Origin: Euryarchaeota archaeon UBA623
GTDB taxonomy: Archaea > Thermoplasmatota > Poseidoniia > Poseidoniales > Thalassarchaeaceae
Assembly (NCBI GenBank): GCA_002505325.1
Contig: DAUV01000096.1
Span: forward strand, 1-13,566
Reading direction: 5' to 3'
DNA: 13,566 nucleotides
Part shown: positions 1 to 7,464 of the stretch, piece after piece
Position numbering within the stretch: the first letter of the stretch is position 1
How the letters are laid out: the number at the start of each line of letters is the position of its first letter
Position numbers and translations under genes: made by a program
The notes under the pieces: model-generated
Told to the model about the DNA's origin: nothing
What the model saw: the letters and a program-made list of their open reading frames with translations, nothing else
Database searches by the model: none

Positions 1-1143
1 GTTGCGACTGGTGACTCTGATTGGAACCGTGAGTTCCTTGGCGGTCTTCTCAGGCACTCCGACCTCGTTGATTCCGAGATTTGGATCGGGACTGATTACG
101 GTGCGGGCACAGAAGTTGACGCGCTTGCCTGAGAGGTTGCTGCGGAACCTGCCCTCCTTGCCCTTGAGGCGCTGGGCGAGTGTCTTCAGAGGGCGTCCAG
201 AGCGGTGCCTGGCAGGAGGTATTCCACTGGTCTGATTGTCGAAGTAGGTAGTGCAGTGGTATTGCAGCAACTCCCAGAGGTCCTCGACAATCAGTTGCGG
301 AGCACCTGCGTCACGATTCTCTCGCAGACGCTGGTTGATTCTGAGAACGTCTACCAACTTGTGAGTGAGATCATCTTCTGAACGGTCACCGCTGTCGAGA
401 GTGATCGAGGGACGAACTGTGATTGGAGGGACAGGGAGGACCTTCATGATGGTCCACTCGGGGCGGCTGGAGTCCTTATTCATCCCAAGGAATATCAGAT
501 GCTCATCAGGAATACGCTCAAGCCACTCTCGGATATCGCGGGCGTTCAGTTTATGCTCGCCCTTGTCCGCCTTCTTCTCCTTGAAGGTTGAAGGCTTGTC
601 GAGCATAATCTTGCCTTGCTCTGAACCACAGTGCATGCAGATTGTCCTCTTCTTACTGGAGCACTCCTTTTCGATATCCTTGATGATAGTCTTGAATTCA
701 CGGGAACCTACACCGTGCTTGATGATGATGTCATGTACTCGATCCCGGTAGTAATCCTGCTCGGACTTCTCTGGATCTAGGGGATGAGTCTCGGCCGAAC
801 TGTGAAGCAGTATCTTGCTACAGGTGTTGCAAGTCGACTTGAGTGAGGTCTTGATTAGATTGGTGAAACCGATATGGAGGATAGGTAGTTCGAGTGCAAT
901 ATGTCCAAAGTGACTCGGACACTCCTCGTGCTTGTTACCACAGGTTTCACAACGGATTCCTGGATCTATGACGCCCATCTTCGGATCCATCAGACCTTGC
1001 TTATATGCGTGCCCGTCGTCCTTGTAAGTGTCAGCTGTCTTGATTTCAACAGATGACATTTTACGAATCTCATTGGGATCCATCAATCCAAACTTGATTG
1101 ATTCGATCCTCTTTGGGATCTTGGCTGCATCGCGAGCACTCAT
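1..1143 (-). CDS. rpoA1: DNA-directed RNA polymerase subunit A' (RpoA1), N-terminal 381 residues, truncated by window edge
   Basis: This is the largest-subunit N-terminal half (A') of archaeal RNA polymerase. It forms the clamp and part of the active-centre cleft and works in the cytoplasm with RpoB. The frame is open from the ATG at 1143 to base 1 and continues outside the window. Visible hallmarks are a clamp zinc site of the form CETCGxxxxxCPGHFGH near residues 60-78, a second CxxC...CMHCG metal site further on, and near the end the conserved run LSGKRVNFCARTVISPDP followed by INEVGVP. The catalytic NADFDGD loop lies beyond the window. Its ATG overlaps the rpoB stop (ATGA, 1143-1140), so translation is probably coupled. 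A GGAGG lies 7 nt upstream, inside the rpoB end. Identity is certain from the motifs and gene order; only the 3' part is missing. Confidence 0.97.
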   Translation of the reverse strand, partial: MSARDAAKIPKRIESIKFGLMDPNEIRKMSSVEIKTADTYKDDGHAYKQGLMDPKMGVIDPGIRCETCGNKHEECPSHFGHIALELPILHIGFTNLIKTSLKSTCNTCSKILLHSSAETHPLDPEKSEQDYYRDRVHDIIIKHGVGSREFKTIIKDIEKECSSKKRTICMHCGSEQGKIMLDKPSTFKEKKADKGEHKLNARDIREWLERIPDEHLIFLGMNKDSSRPEWTIMKVLPVPPITVRPSITLDSGDRSEDDLTHKLVDVLRINQRLRENRDAGAPQLIVEDLWELLQYHCTTYFDNQTSGIPPARHRSGRPLKTLAQRLKGKEGRFRSNLSGKRVNFCARTVISPDPNLGINEVGVPEKTAKELTVPIRVTSRN

Positions 1144-4100
1144 CTTCGGTCCTCCAGTTCCAATCGCATTGCCACCCCGAGACTCTTCATCTCGTCAAGT
1201 AGCAATTTGAACGCGTAGGAAGTTTGTACCTTGTGGACATCAGATCGATCTCCGCAGTAAGGGCAGACGGTAGTGCGGCGCTTCCAGTCGTAGTAAGCGA
1301 CGTGTCCGCATCCCGAAGTGTTACAGACCATCAGATCCCAACCATCTGACTCATCCAGAAGTCTGTCCTTGATTACCATCGACGCGCCGTGAGAAATTAA
1401 GCAGTCTCGCTCCATCTCACCGAATCTGAGGCCTCCTTGACGCGCCCGGCCCTCAGTAGGCTGGCGCGTTAGGATTTGTACCCGGCCGCGACTGCGGGCG
1501 TGCAACTTGCTGCTAACAAGGTGGTGTAGCCTTTGGTAGTAGATGACGCCGGCGAAGACGTCAGCGGTGTAGTTCTCACCTGTCTCGCCATTCATCATCG
1601 CCTCGCGGCCAGTATGGTTGAATCCGTTACGAAGAAGTCCCGAACGCAGAGAATCTTCTTTCTCACCGGTGAACGCAGTTCCATCGATTTTGCGACCCTC
1701 CATAGAGCCAACCTTTCCGCCTATCATCTCGAGAACGTGGGCCACAGTCATCCGCGAAGGGATAGCATGTGGATTGATGAGAAGATCCGGTATAACGCCG
1801 TCAACAGTGAAAGGCATATCTTCTTCATTTACAAGTCGGCCGATGATCCCTTTCTGGCCGTGGCGACTGGCAAACTTGTCACCAAGTTCAGGTATCTTGT
1901 TAGTACGTAGAGTGATGCGAACGAGGCGTCCAGAGTCAAGAGACTCCGTGACGAACACGTTGTCGACCCAGCCCTCCTCACCATGTCGCACAAGCATCGA
2001 GGACTCTCTCCTCTCCTGGGCCTGCAAGAAAGCACCGTGGGCCTCCTCAAGGAATCGTGGAGGGCTAGTCTTCCCAACCAGAACCGCCCTGTCCGATTTG
2101 TCCAAAGTGGACAGGTACTCCTCCGGCACTGGCAGCCCGTCTCTCTCGAGGTGAGCGTAACTATCGAATGACTTCAGTCCCTTGATTTCATCGAGACCAG
2201 TTCCAGGTACTTCGATTCGCTCCTCTTGACCACCGGGAAACCGCTTATTCTCCGCGTTGTAGGTTCTTACGAAGGCCGAGCGCCCTAGAGCGCGCTCGAC
2301 GGACGCTCTGTTCATGATGACGGCGTCCTGCATGTTGTATCCATGCTGACTCATGATGGCGACTACGAAGTTCTGGCCCCCTGGCCTGTTGTTGAAATTA
2401 GTCGACTGCATTGCGCGCGTACCGACGATTGACTGTTGAGGATAGTGCATTATGTGAGCCCGAGTATCGGGACGCAGTCTGTAATTGGCACTTGGCAGAC
2501 CCAGACTCTGCTTGACCATGGCTGTCCCACCGGTTACTCTCGGAGTGGAATTGTGCTCAGGGTAGGGTACGAGGGACGCGCACACACCAAGGATAAGTTG
2601 AGGATCTATCTCAACGTGAGTGTAAATCAAAACAGTGTGGTCCTTAGTCTGCTTCCTCTTAAGAGAATCAACTTCACTTTGGTAGTAGTTCAGGGGGCTC
2701 GTGAACTCCTCGAAGACTGTCTCGCCATTGGATAGATGTACCTCAGCCCTCAGTTTAGCTTCAGATATCTCCTCGTCACCGAGGTTCACCCACTCTACCT
2801 TCGCCGGATTGATTGGCCTGCCGTGCTTGGGAGATATCTGAGGGAGATCGAATGGCCTAGGGGCGATGAGAAGATCCTCCTCCTCTTCGGCATCGACCCA
2901 CTCGACGACACCGGAAGAAACCAAGTCAGCGAAGGTAAGCTCGCCGGATCTCAGGCCTTCCAAGTGTAACTTCGTAAGGTTCAGACTACCGTGCTCGATA
3001 ACTAGTAGAGGACGAAGAACTCTGCCCCTATCAGTGTTGATGAATACGTCCTTATTAGCAGTGTCGTGACGAATGCAGACCTCAGGCCTCAGTCGACCCG
3101 AGCGTCGACTTCTCTTGATCCTAGAAACCAGTTTTGCGGGCCTCTTGTGTAGACCAAAGATGTCTCCATTGACGTGAATCCTCGAGCCGTCTGCCCACTG
3201 GTCGGGAGAAGCGTTGACTCCGGCCTCCATCAGCAGTTCCTTAACATCGTCCTCGGGAACCTCCTCGGAGACGTCAATCATCTGAGCTGCGTTCTTGACT
3301 AGTCCGCAGTTCTGACCTTCAGGAGTCTCGTTGGGACAGAGCCTGCCCCAGTGAGTGGGATGGAGATCACGGGCCTCAAAATGTGGCTGACTACGTACTA
3401 GGGGACTGGTTACTCTACGCATATGCGAGAGTGCGGCGATGTACGTTGTACGGTCCAGCAACTGACTGACACCGGAGCGGCCCCCGACCCAATTGCCAGT
3501 CGCTAGAGCGTGCATAATCTTGGATGTTAGGACGTCCGGCCTGAGACACGAGTTAATCTTCAATTCTCGCTTGCGGTTGTGGTGTCTCTCGAGTTGGTAT
3601 TTGAGGTCCCTAGCCAATTGCTGTAAACTGACTCTGAACAAATCTTCCATGAGATCGCCGGCAAGTCGGACGCGTTTGTTGGCGTAGTGATCCTTGTCGT
3701 TCGGATCGCGGTTGGTGATGGCCATTTCTAGGACCTGTCTGACGATGCGGCCAAGGAAGATGGCTTTCTTCTCCCGGTGATCGAGCTCGGAACCTAGGTG
3801 AGGAAGGAGTTCCTTGTCAAGGAGGTTCTGGATTCGTGACTCACGGTACTCCTTCTGCTGTCCGGCTGCGAACTTCTTCTCAAGCCAAGCAATCGCCTCC
3901 TCCTCTGTCTCGACAGCATACTCATCGTTGTCCTTGACATCGTTGAGATTGGCAACGGTGTACTTCATCGCCTCGACTGGGCCTGCGATTGCAGCGAAGA
4001 TTTCTTGATCGTTCTCCATGCCCAGCGCCCGCATTAGGAGCACGACTGGAATTGCCGTGGTGCCAGCGCTTGGAATTTTGACCATTAGCATTCCGTCGCG

Positions 4101-4853
4101 TCGCTTCTCGACGTTGATTGGCTTACGTACGCCGTCACGCTGAGAGAAAATCTTGGCGACCTCGGTCTCGTGAGCGTACTTCTTATTCTTCTCCACAGTG
4201 ACTCTGTTAGGAGCAAGGTCTTCCATAGAGATGAGTACACGTTCAGTGCCGTTGATAATGAAGTAGCCACCTGGATCAAGGGGGTCCTCACCCGCCTTCC
4301 TGAGAAGCTGGGTAAGATACTCGGTATCTTCGACTGAAGTCTGAGGGGATAGTTTCCTGTTCTCGTCGATGTGGTCAGAGTGCACGTTGCACCGGGCCGA
4401 GCGAACCATGATTGGGAGGTTGCCTATGTGGACTCCATCTTCTTCGATGTATCCAAGGTCGCCATCTGGTGTTGCAGGTTCTATGTCATCCCTGTAAATC
4501 CGGAAGTCCATATACACGGGCGAGAAGTAGGTTAACTTGCGAATCCTGCACTCCAGAGGAGTGGCGGGATGCTCGGCGCCGTTGGCCTCACGGATGGTTG
4601 GGCGTCCTAACCTAATTCCCTTGAGGCGCACTATAATCTCCTTGTCGAGCACGTCGAGTTTGATGCAGCCACCAGCCTCCTCTCCACCAGGCAGATCCTC
4701 GACTGGTTCGTCCGTCCCTACTCTGATGCTGCGAACTATCCGCTCCATTCTGCTGAGGCGTCCATCGCCCGAAGGGATGCAGTCATTGTATGACATCAAC
4801 TGATGATTTACTAGGCTTCTCTGCTTGAAGTAACTCTCAACTATTTCCTTCAT
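1140..4853 (-). CDS. rpoB: DNA-directed RNA polymerase subunit B (RpoB), single unsplit form
   Basis: This is the second-largest RNA polymerase subunit, 1237 residues, the counterpart of bacterial beta and eukaryotic Rpb2. It forms the other half of the catalytic cleft. Recognisable blocks are the early IMVRSARCN stretch, NGTERVLIS, the THWGRLCPNETPEGQNCGL fork region, GDKFASRHGQKG at about residues 991-1002 (active-centre hybrid-binding region), RFGEMERD at about 1143-1150, and a C-terminal zinc ribbon with C1177, C1182, C1197 and C1200. One uninterrupted frame covers both the B'' and B' portions. The gene is therefore not split, unlike in most methanogens and haloarchaea. The ATG is chosen because GAGGTG lies 5 nt before it and overlaps the rpoH stop. 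It is co-transcribed with rpoH upstream and rpoA1 downstream. It is slightly long for an archaeal RpoB (about 1120-1195 residues from memory). Confidence 0.98.
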   Translation of the reverse strand: MKEIVESYFKQRSLVNHQLMSYNDCIPSGDGRLSRMERIVRSIRVGTDEPVEDLPGGEEAGGCIKLDVLDKEIIVRLKGIRLGRPTIREANGAEHPATPLECRIRKLTYFSPVYMDFRIYRDDIEPATPDGDLGYIEEDGVHIGNLPIMVRSARCNVHSDHIDENRKLSPQTSVEDTEYLTQLLRKAGEDPLDPGGYFIINGTERVLISMEDLAPNRVTVEKNKKYAHETEVAKIFSQRDGVRKPINVEKRRDGMLMVKIPSAGTTAIPVVLLMRALGMENDQEIFAAIAGPVEAMKYTVANLNDVKDNDEYAVETEEEAIAWLEKKFAAGQQKEYRESRIQNLLDKELLPHLGSELDHREKKAIFLGRIVRQVLEMAITNRDPNDKDHYANKRVRLAGDLMEDLFRVSLQQLARDLKYQLERHHNRKRELKINSCLRPDVLTSKIMHALATGNWVGGRSGVSQLLDRTTYIAALSHMRRVTSPLVRSQPHFEARDLHPTHWGRLCPNETPEGQNCGLVKNAAQMIDVSEEVPEDDVKELLMEAGVNASPDQWADGSRIHVNGDIFGLHKRPAKLVSRIKRSRRSGRLRPEVCIRHDTANKDVFINTDRGRVLRPLLVIEHGSLNLTKLHLEGLRSGELTFADLVSSGVVEWVDAEEEEDLLIAPRPFDLPQISPKHGRPINPAKVEWVNLGDEEISEAKLRAEVHLSNGETVFEEFTSPLNYYQSEVDSLKRKQTKDHTVLIYTHVEIDPQLILGVCASLVPYPEHNSTPRVTGGTAMVKQSLGLPSANYRLRPDTRAHIMHYPQQSIVGTRAMQSTNFNNRPGGQNFVVAIMSQHGYNMQDAVIMNRASVERALGRSAFVRTYNAENKRFPGGQEERIEVPGTGLDEIKGLKSFDSYAHLERDGLPVPEEYLSTLDKSDRAVLVGKTSPPRFLEEAHGAFLQAQERRESSMLVRHGEEGWVDNVFVTESLDSGRLVRITLRTNKIPELGDKFASRHGQKGIIGRLVNEEDMPFTVDGVIPDLLINPHAIPSRMTVAHVLEMIGGKVGSMEGRKIDGTAFTGEKEDSLRSGLLRNGFNHTGREAMMNGETGENYTADVFAGVIYYQRLHHLVSSKLHARSRGRVQILTRQPTEGRARQGGLRFGEMERDCLISHGASMVIKDRLLDESDGWDLMVCNTSGCGHVAYYDWKRRTTVCPYCGDRSDVHKVQTSYAFKLLLDEMKSLGVAMRLELEDRR

Positions 4854-4862
4854 CTTATCACC

Positions 4863-5450
4863 TCAAGCGCTCTCTACAATCAACCTATACGCCGTGCTGG
4901 AACCTGCTGAACGACTGTACCTGACTACCTTGACAATCCTGTTTGTAAGCCAGCCTGCTGGGAGTTCATCATCTCCAACCTCGACCGCTTCTTTGATTGC
5001 CTGCACAGCAGGATCAGTAATGAGTATCTTTGGCAGTAGTTCCTTGGCCAATCGAGTGGTGCCGTCAGCGTTCTCCTGAGACAGATTCCACGGAGCCAGC
5101 GCAGCCTCTTCATCATCATGAGGAACTAATTCATGATGCGGGACTAGGATGTGATTGAGTACGTTGAACCTGTCATCACCTTGGGGGATATCGGCATCGA
5201 GCAGGGCCTTCCTGGAGATAGTTACCCTACCAGTGCGTGTCCTCTTACGTGACGCCATCTGCTCTCTGATTACAGCCATCACATTCTCAAGATCGGCGTC
5301 ACCAATCTCAAGCTCGAGTTTTTTGGCGACTTGATCGACCGACATACGCTTGATTGCATCCATGTTCGCATCATCGGCCAGCCTGTGCGCGTGGGTCTCG
5401 GATACACCGAGCTCCATCAGGCGCTTTTTCGTAGAACTCTTTACTGCCAT
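4863..5450 (-). CDS. rpoH: RNA polymerase subunit H (RpoH/Rpb5-like) with N-terminal helical extension
   Basis: This 195-residue protein opens the RNA polymerase operon. Residues about 95-193 match archaeal RpoH, the Rpb5 C-terminal jaw domain of the polymerase: FNVLNHILVPHHELVP, then LLPKILITDPAV, then IVKVVRYSRSAG and AYRLIVE. Classical archaeal RpoH is only about 80 residues. Here about 90 residues precede it. Residues 8-46 (LMELGVSETHAHRLADD and what follows) resemble a helix-hairpin-helix fold of the HhH_5 kind, which is my inference. A basic stretch RKRTRTGR follows at about 68-75. An insertion of some 14 residues (about 153-168) interrupts the usual short link between DPAV and IVKVV. 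I chose the ATG at 5450, with GGGGG 6 nt upstream. A TTG at 5471 in the same frame would add 7 residues but starts inside a T tract. The stop is followed by a 9-nt gap to rpoB. Confidence 0.92.
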   Translation of the reverse strand: MAVKSSTKKRLMELGVSETHAHRLADDANMDAIKRMSVDQVAKKLELEIGDADLENVMAVIREQMASRKRTRTGRVTISRKALLDADIPQGDDRFNVLNHILVPHHELVPHDDEEAALAPWNLSQENADGTTRLAKELLPKILITDPAVQAIKEAVEVGDDELPAGWLTNRIVKVVRYSRSAGSSTAYRLIVESA

Positions 5451-5469
5451 ATCACGCCCCCTGCCCCGC

Positions 5470-5499
5470 AAAAACCGTGAGCCTGAGGCGTTGTCAGGC
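5470..5499 (-). terminator. Hairpin plus T5 tract between tRNA-Lys and rpoH (possible terminator or attenuator)
   Basis: On the minus strand GCCTGA and TCAGGC form a perfect 6-bp stem around a 7-nt loop (5481-5499). Six bases later comes TTTTT (5470-5474). The stem begins at the tRNA discriminator base. Archaeal polymerase can stop at T tracts alone, so this could end the tRNA transcript, reduce read-through into rpoH, or mark a processing site. Function is inferred from shape only. Confidence 0.35.
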
Positions 5500-5572
5500 G
5501 GGCCTGATGGGATTTGAACCCACGGCCGTCCGGTTAAAAGCCGGATGCTCTACCTGACTAAGCTACAGGCCC
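5499..5572 (-). tRNA. tRNA-Lys (anticodon UUU)
   Basis: A 74-nt minus-strand cloverleaf folds fully. The acceptor stem is GGGCCTG/CAGGCCC. The D arm is GCTT/GAGC, with the last pair T-G. The anticodon stem TCCGG/CCGGA carries the loop CTTTTAA, giving anticodon TTT. The variable loop is 5 nt. The T arm GTGGG/CCCAT has loop TTCAAAT. The discriminator is G, as expected for archaeal tRNA-Lys. CCA is not encoded (the trailer reads CCT), and there is no intron. It decodes AAA and, by wobble, AAG. It lies 48 nt upstream of the rpoH start on the same strand and may share the promoter of the polymerase operon. I could not find a convincing TATA box upstream. Confidence 0.97.
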
Positions 5573-5641
5573 ATAGCAAGTGCTGGGCCTTCTGCGGACC
5601 GAGGGGGGGTTGAAAAAGATTACTGAAGAAGCATTGCTACG

Positions 5642-5678
5642 CTCCGCACGGATGCGACTCCTCCTTGGGGGGGCGGAG
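5642..5678. repeat. Inverted repeat CTCCGC/GCGGAG in the divergent intergenic region
   Basis: CTCCGC (5642-5647) and GCGGAG (5673-5678) are complementary across a 25-nt loop that contains CTCCTCC and a run of seven G. The repeat sits between the tRNA-Lys/rpoH unit and the methyltransferase-biotin ligase gene. It might fold in RNA or bind a protein, but a 6-bp stem with a long loop is weak evidence. The rest of 5573-5746 shows only G runs (5603-5609, 5667-5673, 5695-5699) and no clear promoter. Confidence 0.25.
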
Positions 5679-5746
5679 ATATTGAATCGGTGTCGGGGGC
5701 CTGTACGAATAAAGGTTTTCAGAATCTACCTGTAGGGGATGTCCGG

Positions 5747-7126
5747 ATGTACGAAGAACACCGCCTCCCCCATCATGGAGTAGGGACCAAATCGAAATCA
5801 ACCAAGTTCGAAATCGGAGATTCGGGGCCATGGGAAATAACAGTACCACACACAGTTTACCCTCCTCGTGAAGACACCGCCCTTCTAGGCCGAGCTTTAC
5901 TGCGGCTGTCTGGTGACTGTGGACAGGCGATCGAGATCGGATGTGGTAGTGGAGCACTCTCGATTCTGCTCGCCTCAATGGGATGGAAGGTTGCTGCATG
6001 TGATGTCAACCCGTTCGCTGTGGCTGCTACTAGAGGCAATGTGGAGAATGCTGGTTTCGCAGATGTGGTCAGTGTCAATGAAGGTGGACCTGGAGAGCTA
6101 GGTTGGGGATTGCAAGAAGGGGTCAATCTAGTGGTTTGGAATCTACCATATCTGGATCCTTTAGAACATGATGGAGATTTCCTTGAACCTATTGAAGAGG
6201 CTTCGATGTCTGACCTCCCTAGAGGTTGGTCGGATAAACTTCTAGAGGTCGTCGACGATGATCTGATTGATTCGAGTTGCCTAGTAGTTTTGCTTCACCG
6301 CACCGATCCTGACAGTCGCAGCAAACCTGACAGTTGGATTCGGAACGGATGGTCCTGTCGACAACTGGACAGCATGAGGCTGGCTGATGAGAGACTTGAG
6401 GTGCTGTGCTACTGGAGGCCAGGAGCAGGGGAGACTGTCAAGGTCATGGCTGAGTGTGAATCGACGATGGACGAGGCGAAACTACTCACTAATGGAGGCT
6501 GGCAGAGGGTACTTTCCCTCTCGCAGACCTCTGGCCGAGGCAGGAGAGGGAGTTCATGGCAGACTCAAGAAGGAGGGCTGGCATGCACTTGGGTTCTTTC
6601 CGAGGAGACACTAGAACGATACTCTCCTGGACTCATACAAACTTCGGTCGGTGCCGCGGTTTCAGACGCCTTGGGCTGTTGTGTCAAATGGCCAAACGAC
6701 TTGGTGACCGAAGATGGTAGGAAACTAGGAGGTATACTCGTGGAAGGGAATTCAGAAGACGCCGGAATCAGAGTTGGCATCGGGCTCAACAGGCAGGGCG
6801 GTGTTATCGATGGAATGGCTGTAGCTGGATGGGATGAATTCGTCGGAGAGAAAACAGCAATTGAGGTCTTCGAAATACTAGATCCGGTTATCTCATCGCA
6901 CTTCGAGGAGCATTCCCTTGCACCTTCTTTAGAGGAGGATGAATTGGTAACACTATCTTGGAAGCGTCTAGCAAGGTCGCTTTCAACAGGAGTGGGGCTC
7001 AAATCCAAGGGATTACGGGTGAGGGCAGTGGGTTTGAGTTCAGGGGGTCATCTGTTGACTGAGTTCGATGGATTGGTCACAGCGATTGATGATATCAACA
7101 CACTCGACTGGAATCCCATTACGTGA
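5747..7126 (+). CDS. Fusion protein: HemK/Mtq2-like SAM methyltransferase plus biotin-protein ligase (BirA-type)
   Basis: A single 459-residue frame carries two enzyme modules. Residues about 30-225 are a class I SAM-dependent methyltransferase of the HemK/Mtq2 group. They show VYPPREDTALL (38-48), the SAM loop EIGCGSGA (63-70), and NLPY (132-135) where the family usually has NPPY. Relatives methylate the GGQ glutamine of release factors. Residues about 232-459 are a biotin-protein ligase, which makes biotinyl-AMP and transfers biotin to a carboxylase lysine. They show GRGRRGSSW (263-271), KWPND (314-318), KLGGILVE (326-333) and a C-terminal small beta domain (about 420-450). No helix-turn-helix is present, so it is not a BirA-type repressor. 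I prefer the ATG at 5747; an in-frame GTG at 5690 would add 19 poorly typed residues. The last 8 bp overlap the end of the convergent gene. The ligase assignment is strong, while the methyl acceptor is uncertain. Confidence 0.9.
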   Translation: MYEEHRLPHHGVGTKSKSTKFEIGDSGPWEITVPHTVYPPREDTALLGRALLRLSGDCGQAIEIGCGSGALSILLASMGWKVAACDVNPFAVAATRGNVENAGFADVVSVNEGGPGELGWGLQEGVNLVVWNLPYLDPLEHDGDFLEPIEEASMSDLPRGWSDKLLEVVDDDLIDSSCLVVLLHRTDPDSRSKPDSWIRNGWSCRQLDSMRLADERLEVLCYWRPGAGETVKVMAECESTMDEAKLLTNGGWQRVLSLSQTSGRGRRGSSWQTQEGGLACTWVLSEETLERYSPGLIQTSVGAAVSDALGCCVKWPNDLVTEDGRKLGGILVEGNSEDAGIRVGIGLNRQGGVIDGMAVAGWDEFVGEKTAIEVFEILDPVISSHFEEHSLAPSLEEDELVTLSWKRLARSLSTGVGLKSKGLRVRAVGLSSGGHLLTEFDGLVTAIDDINTLDWNPIT

Positions 7127-7430
7127 GGTCTTTTCTCCCTATTCCGAGCCTCTCTCTGACCAACTTAATCTTCCCCGATCTCGTAATCGTGCGGCAGTCC
7201 TCGTCAGAGTTGATTCTAGATGTGGCGTCTTCGCAATCATTCAAGGGCACTTTGACTATAGCTCCCACGGAGCCATCGGACTCTATGTAGTGATCATATA
7301 ATCTCCAGTGCAATCCCTCAAGGAGTCGTCCTAGAATTTTCTCACAAGCCTCGCGATTCTCCGCCTGTGAACTGAATCTCACGCCTATCCACCTGCGCTT
7401 ACCCCTAGCAGCCTTACCAAGCCTTGCCAT
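7119..7430 (-). CDS. rnp2: Probable RNase P protein component Pop5 (Rnp2)
   Basis: A small basic protein of 103 residues. The layout fits archaeal Pop5: a KRRWIGVRF strand near residues 11-19, a helical stretch, a GAIVKVPLND strand near 55-64, and a closing TITRSGKIKLVRERLG segment near 81-96. That segment resembles the family's typical 'SGk...r...' ending. Pop5 pairs with Rpp30 and supports the RNase P RNA in trimming the 5' leader of precursor tRNAs. The ATG at 7430 is the only usable start and lies 34 nt after the ftsZ-like stop on the same strand. I see no good ribosome binding site at the usual spacing. The stop overlaps the convergent fusion gene by 8 bp. Assignment is by remembered family pattern only, so another small RNA-binding protein cannot be excluded. 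Confidence 0.6.
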   Translation of the reverse strand: MARLGKAARGKRRWIGVRFSSQAENREACEKILGRLLEGLHWRLYDHYIESDGSVGAIVKVPLNDCEDATSRINSDEDCRTITRSGKIKLVRERLGIGRKDLT

Positions 7431-7464
7431 GATGAGTGGACAGGGTGACCCTTAATCGAGTTGG

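Noticed and set aside
365..751. Plus-strand open frame of 128 codons
   Set aside because: It lies antisense to rpoA1, whose minus-strand frame has clear family motifs. The plus-strand translation shows no recognisable domain.
1618..2154. Plus-strand open frame of 178 codons
   Set aside because: It is antisense to the most conserved part of rpoB and reads as a low-complexity shadow.
5451..5471. TTG start that would lengthen RpoH by 7 residues
   Set aside because: It sits within the T5 tract after the hairpin, and the added MRGRGRD codes across the G-rich ribosome binding region of the ATG at 5450.
5608..5625. TTGAAAAAGATTA block as a TATA/BRE for tRNA-Lys or the fusion gene
   Set aside because: It matches the archaeal consensus poorly on both strands and its distance to either start is not convincing.
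5603..5738. Four G runs as a possible G-quadruplex
   Set aside because: The loops between runs are about 21-57 nt, too long for a stable simple quadruplex.
5690..5746. GTG start that would lengthen the methyltransferase-ligase by 19 residues
   Set aside because: There is no ribosome binding site at the usual spacing and the added residues do not look like the family. The ATG at 5747 is preferred, though not proven.
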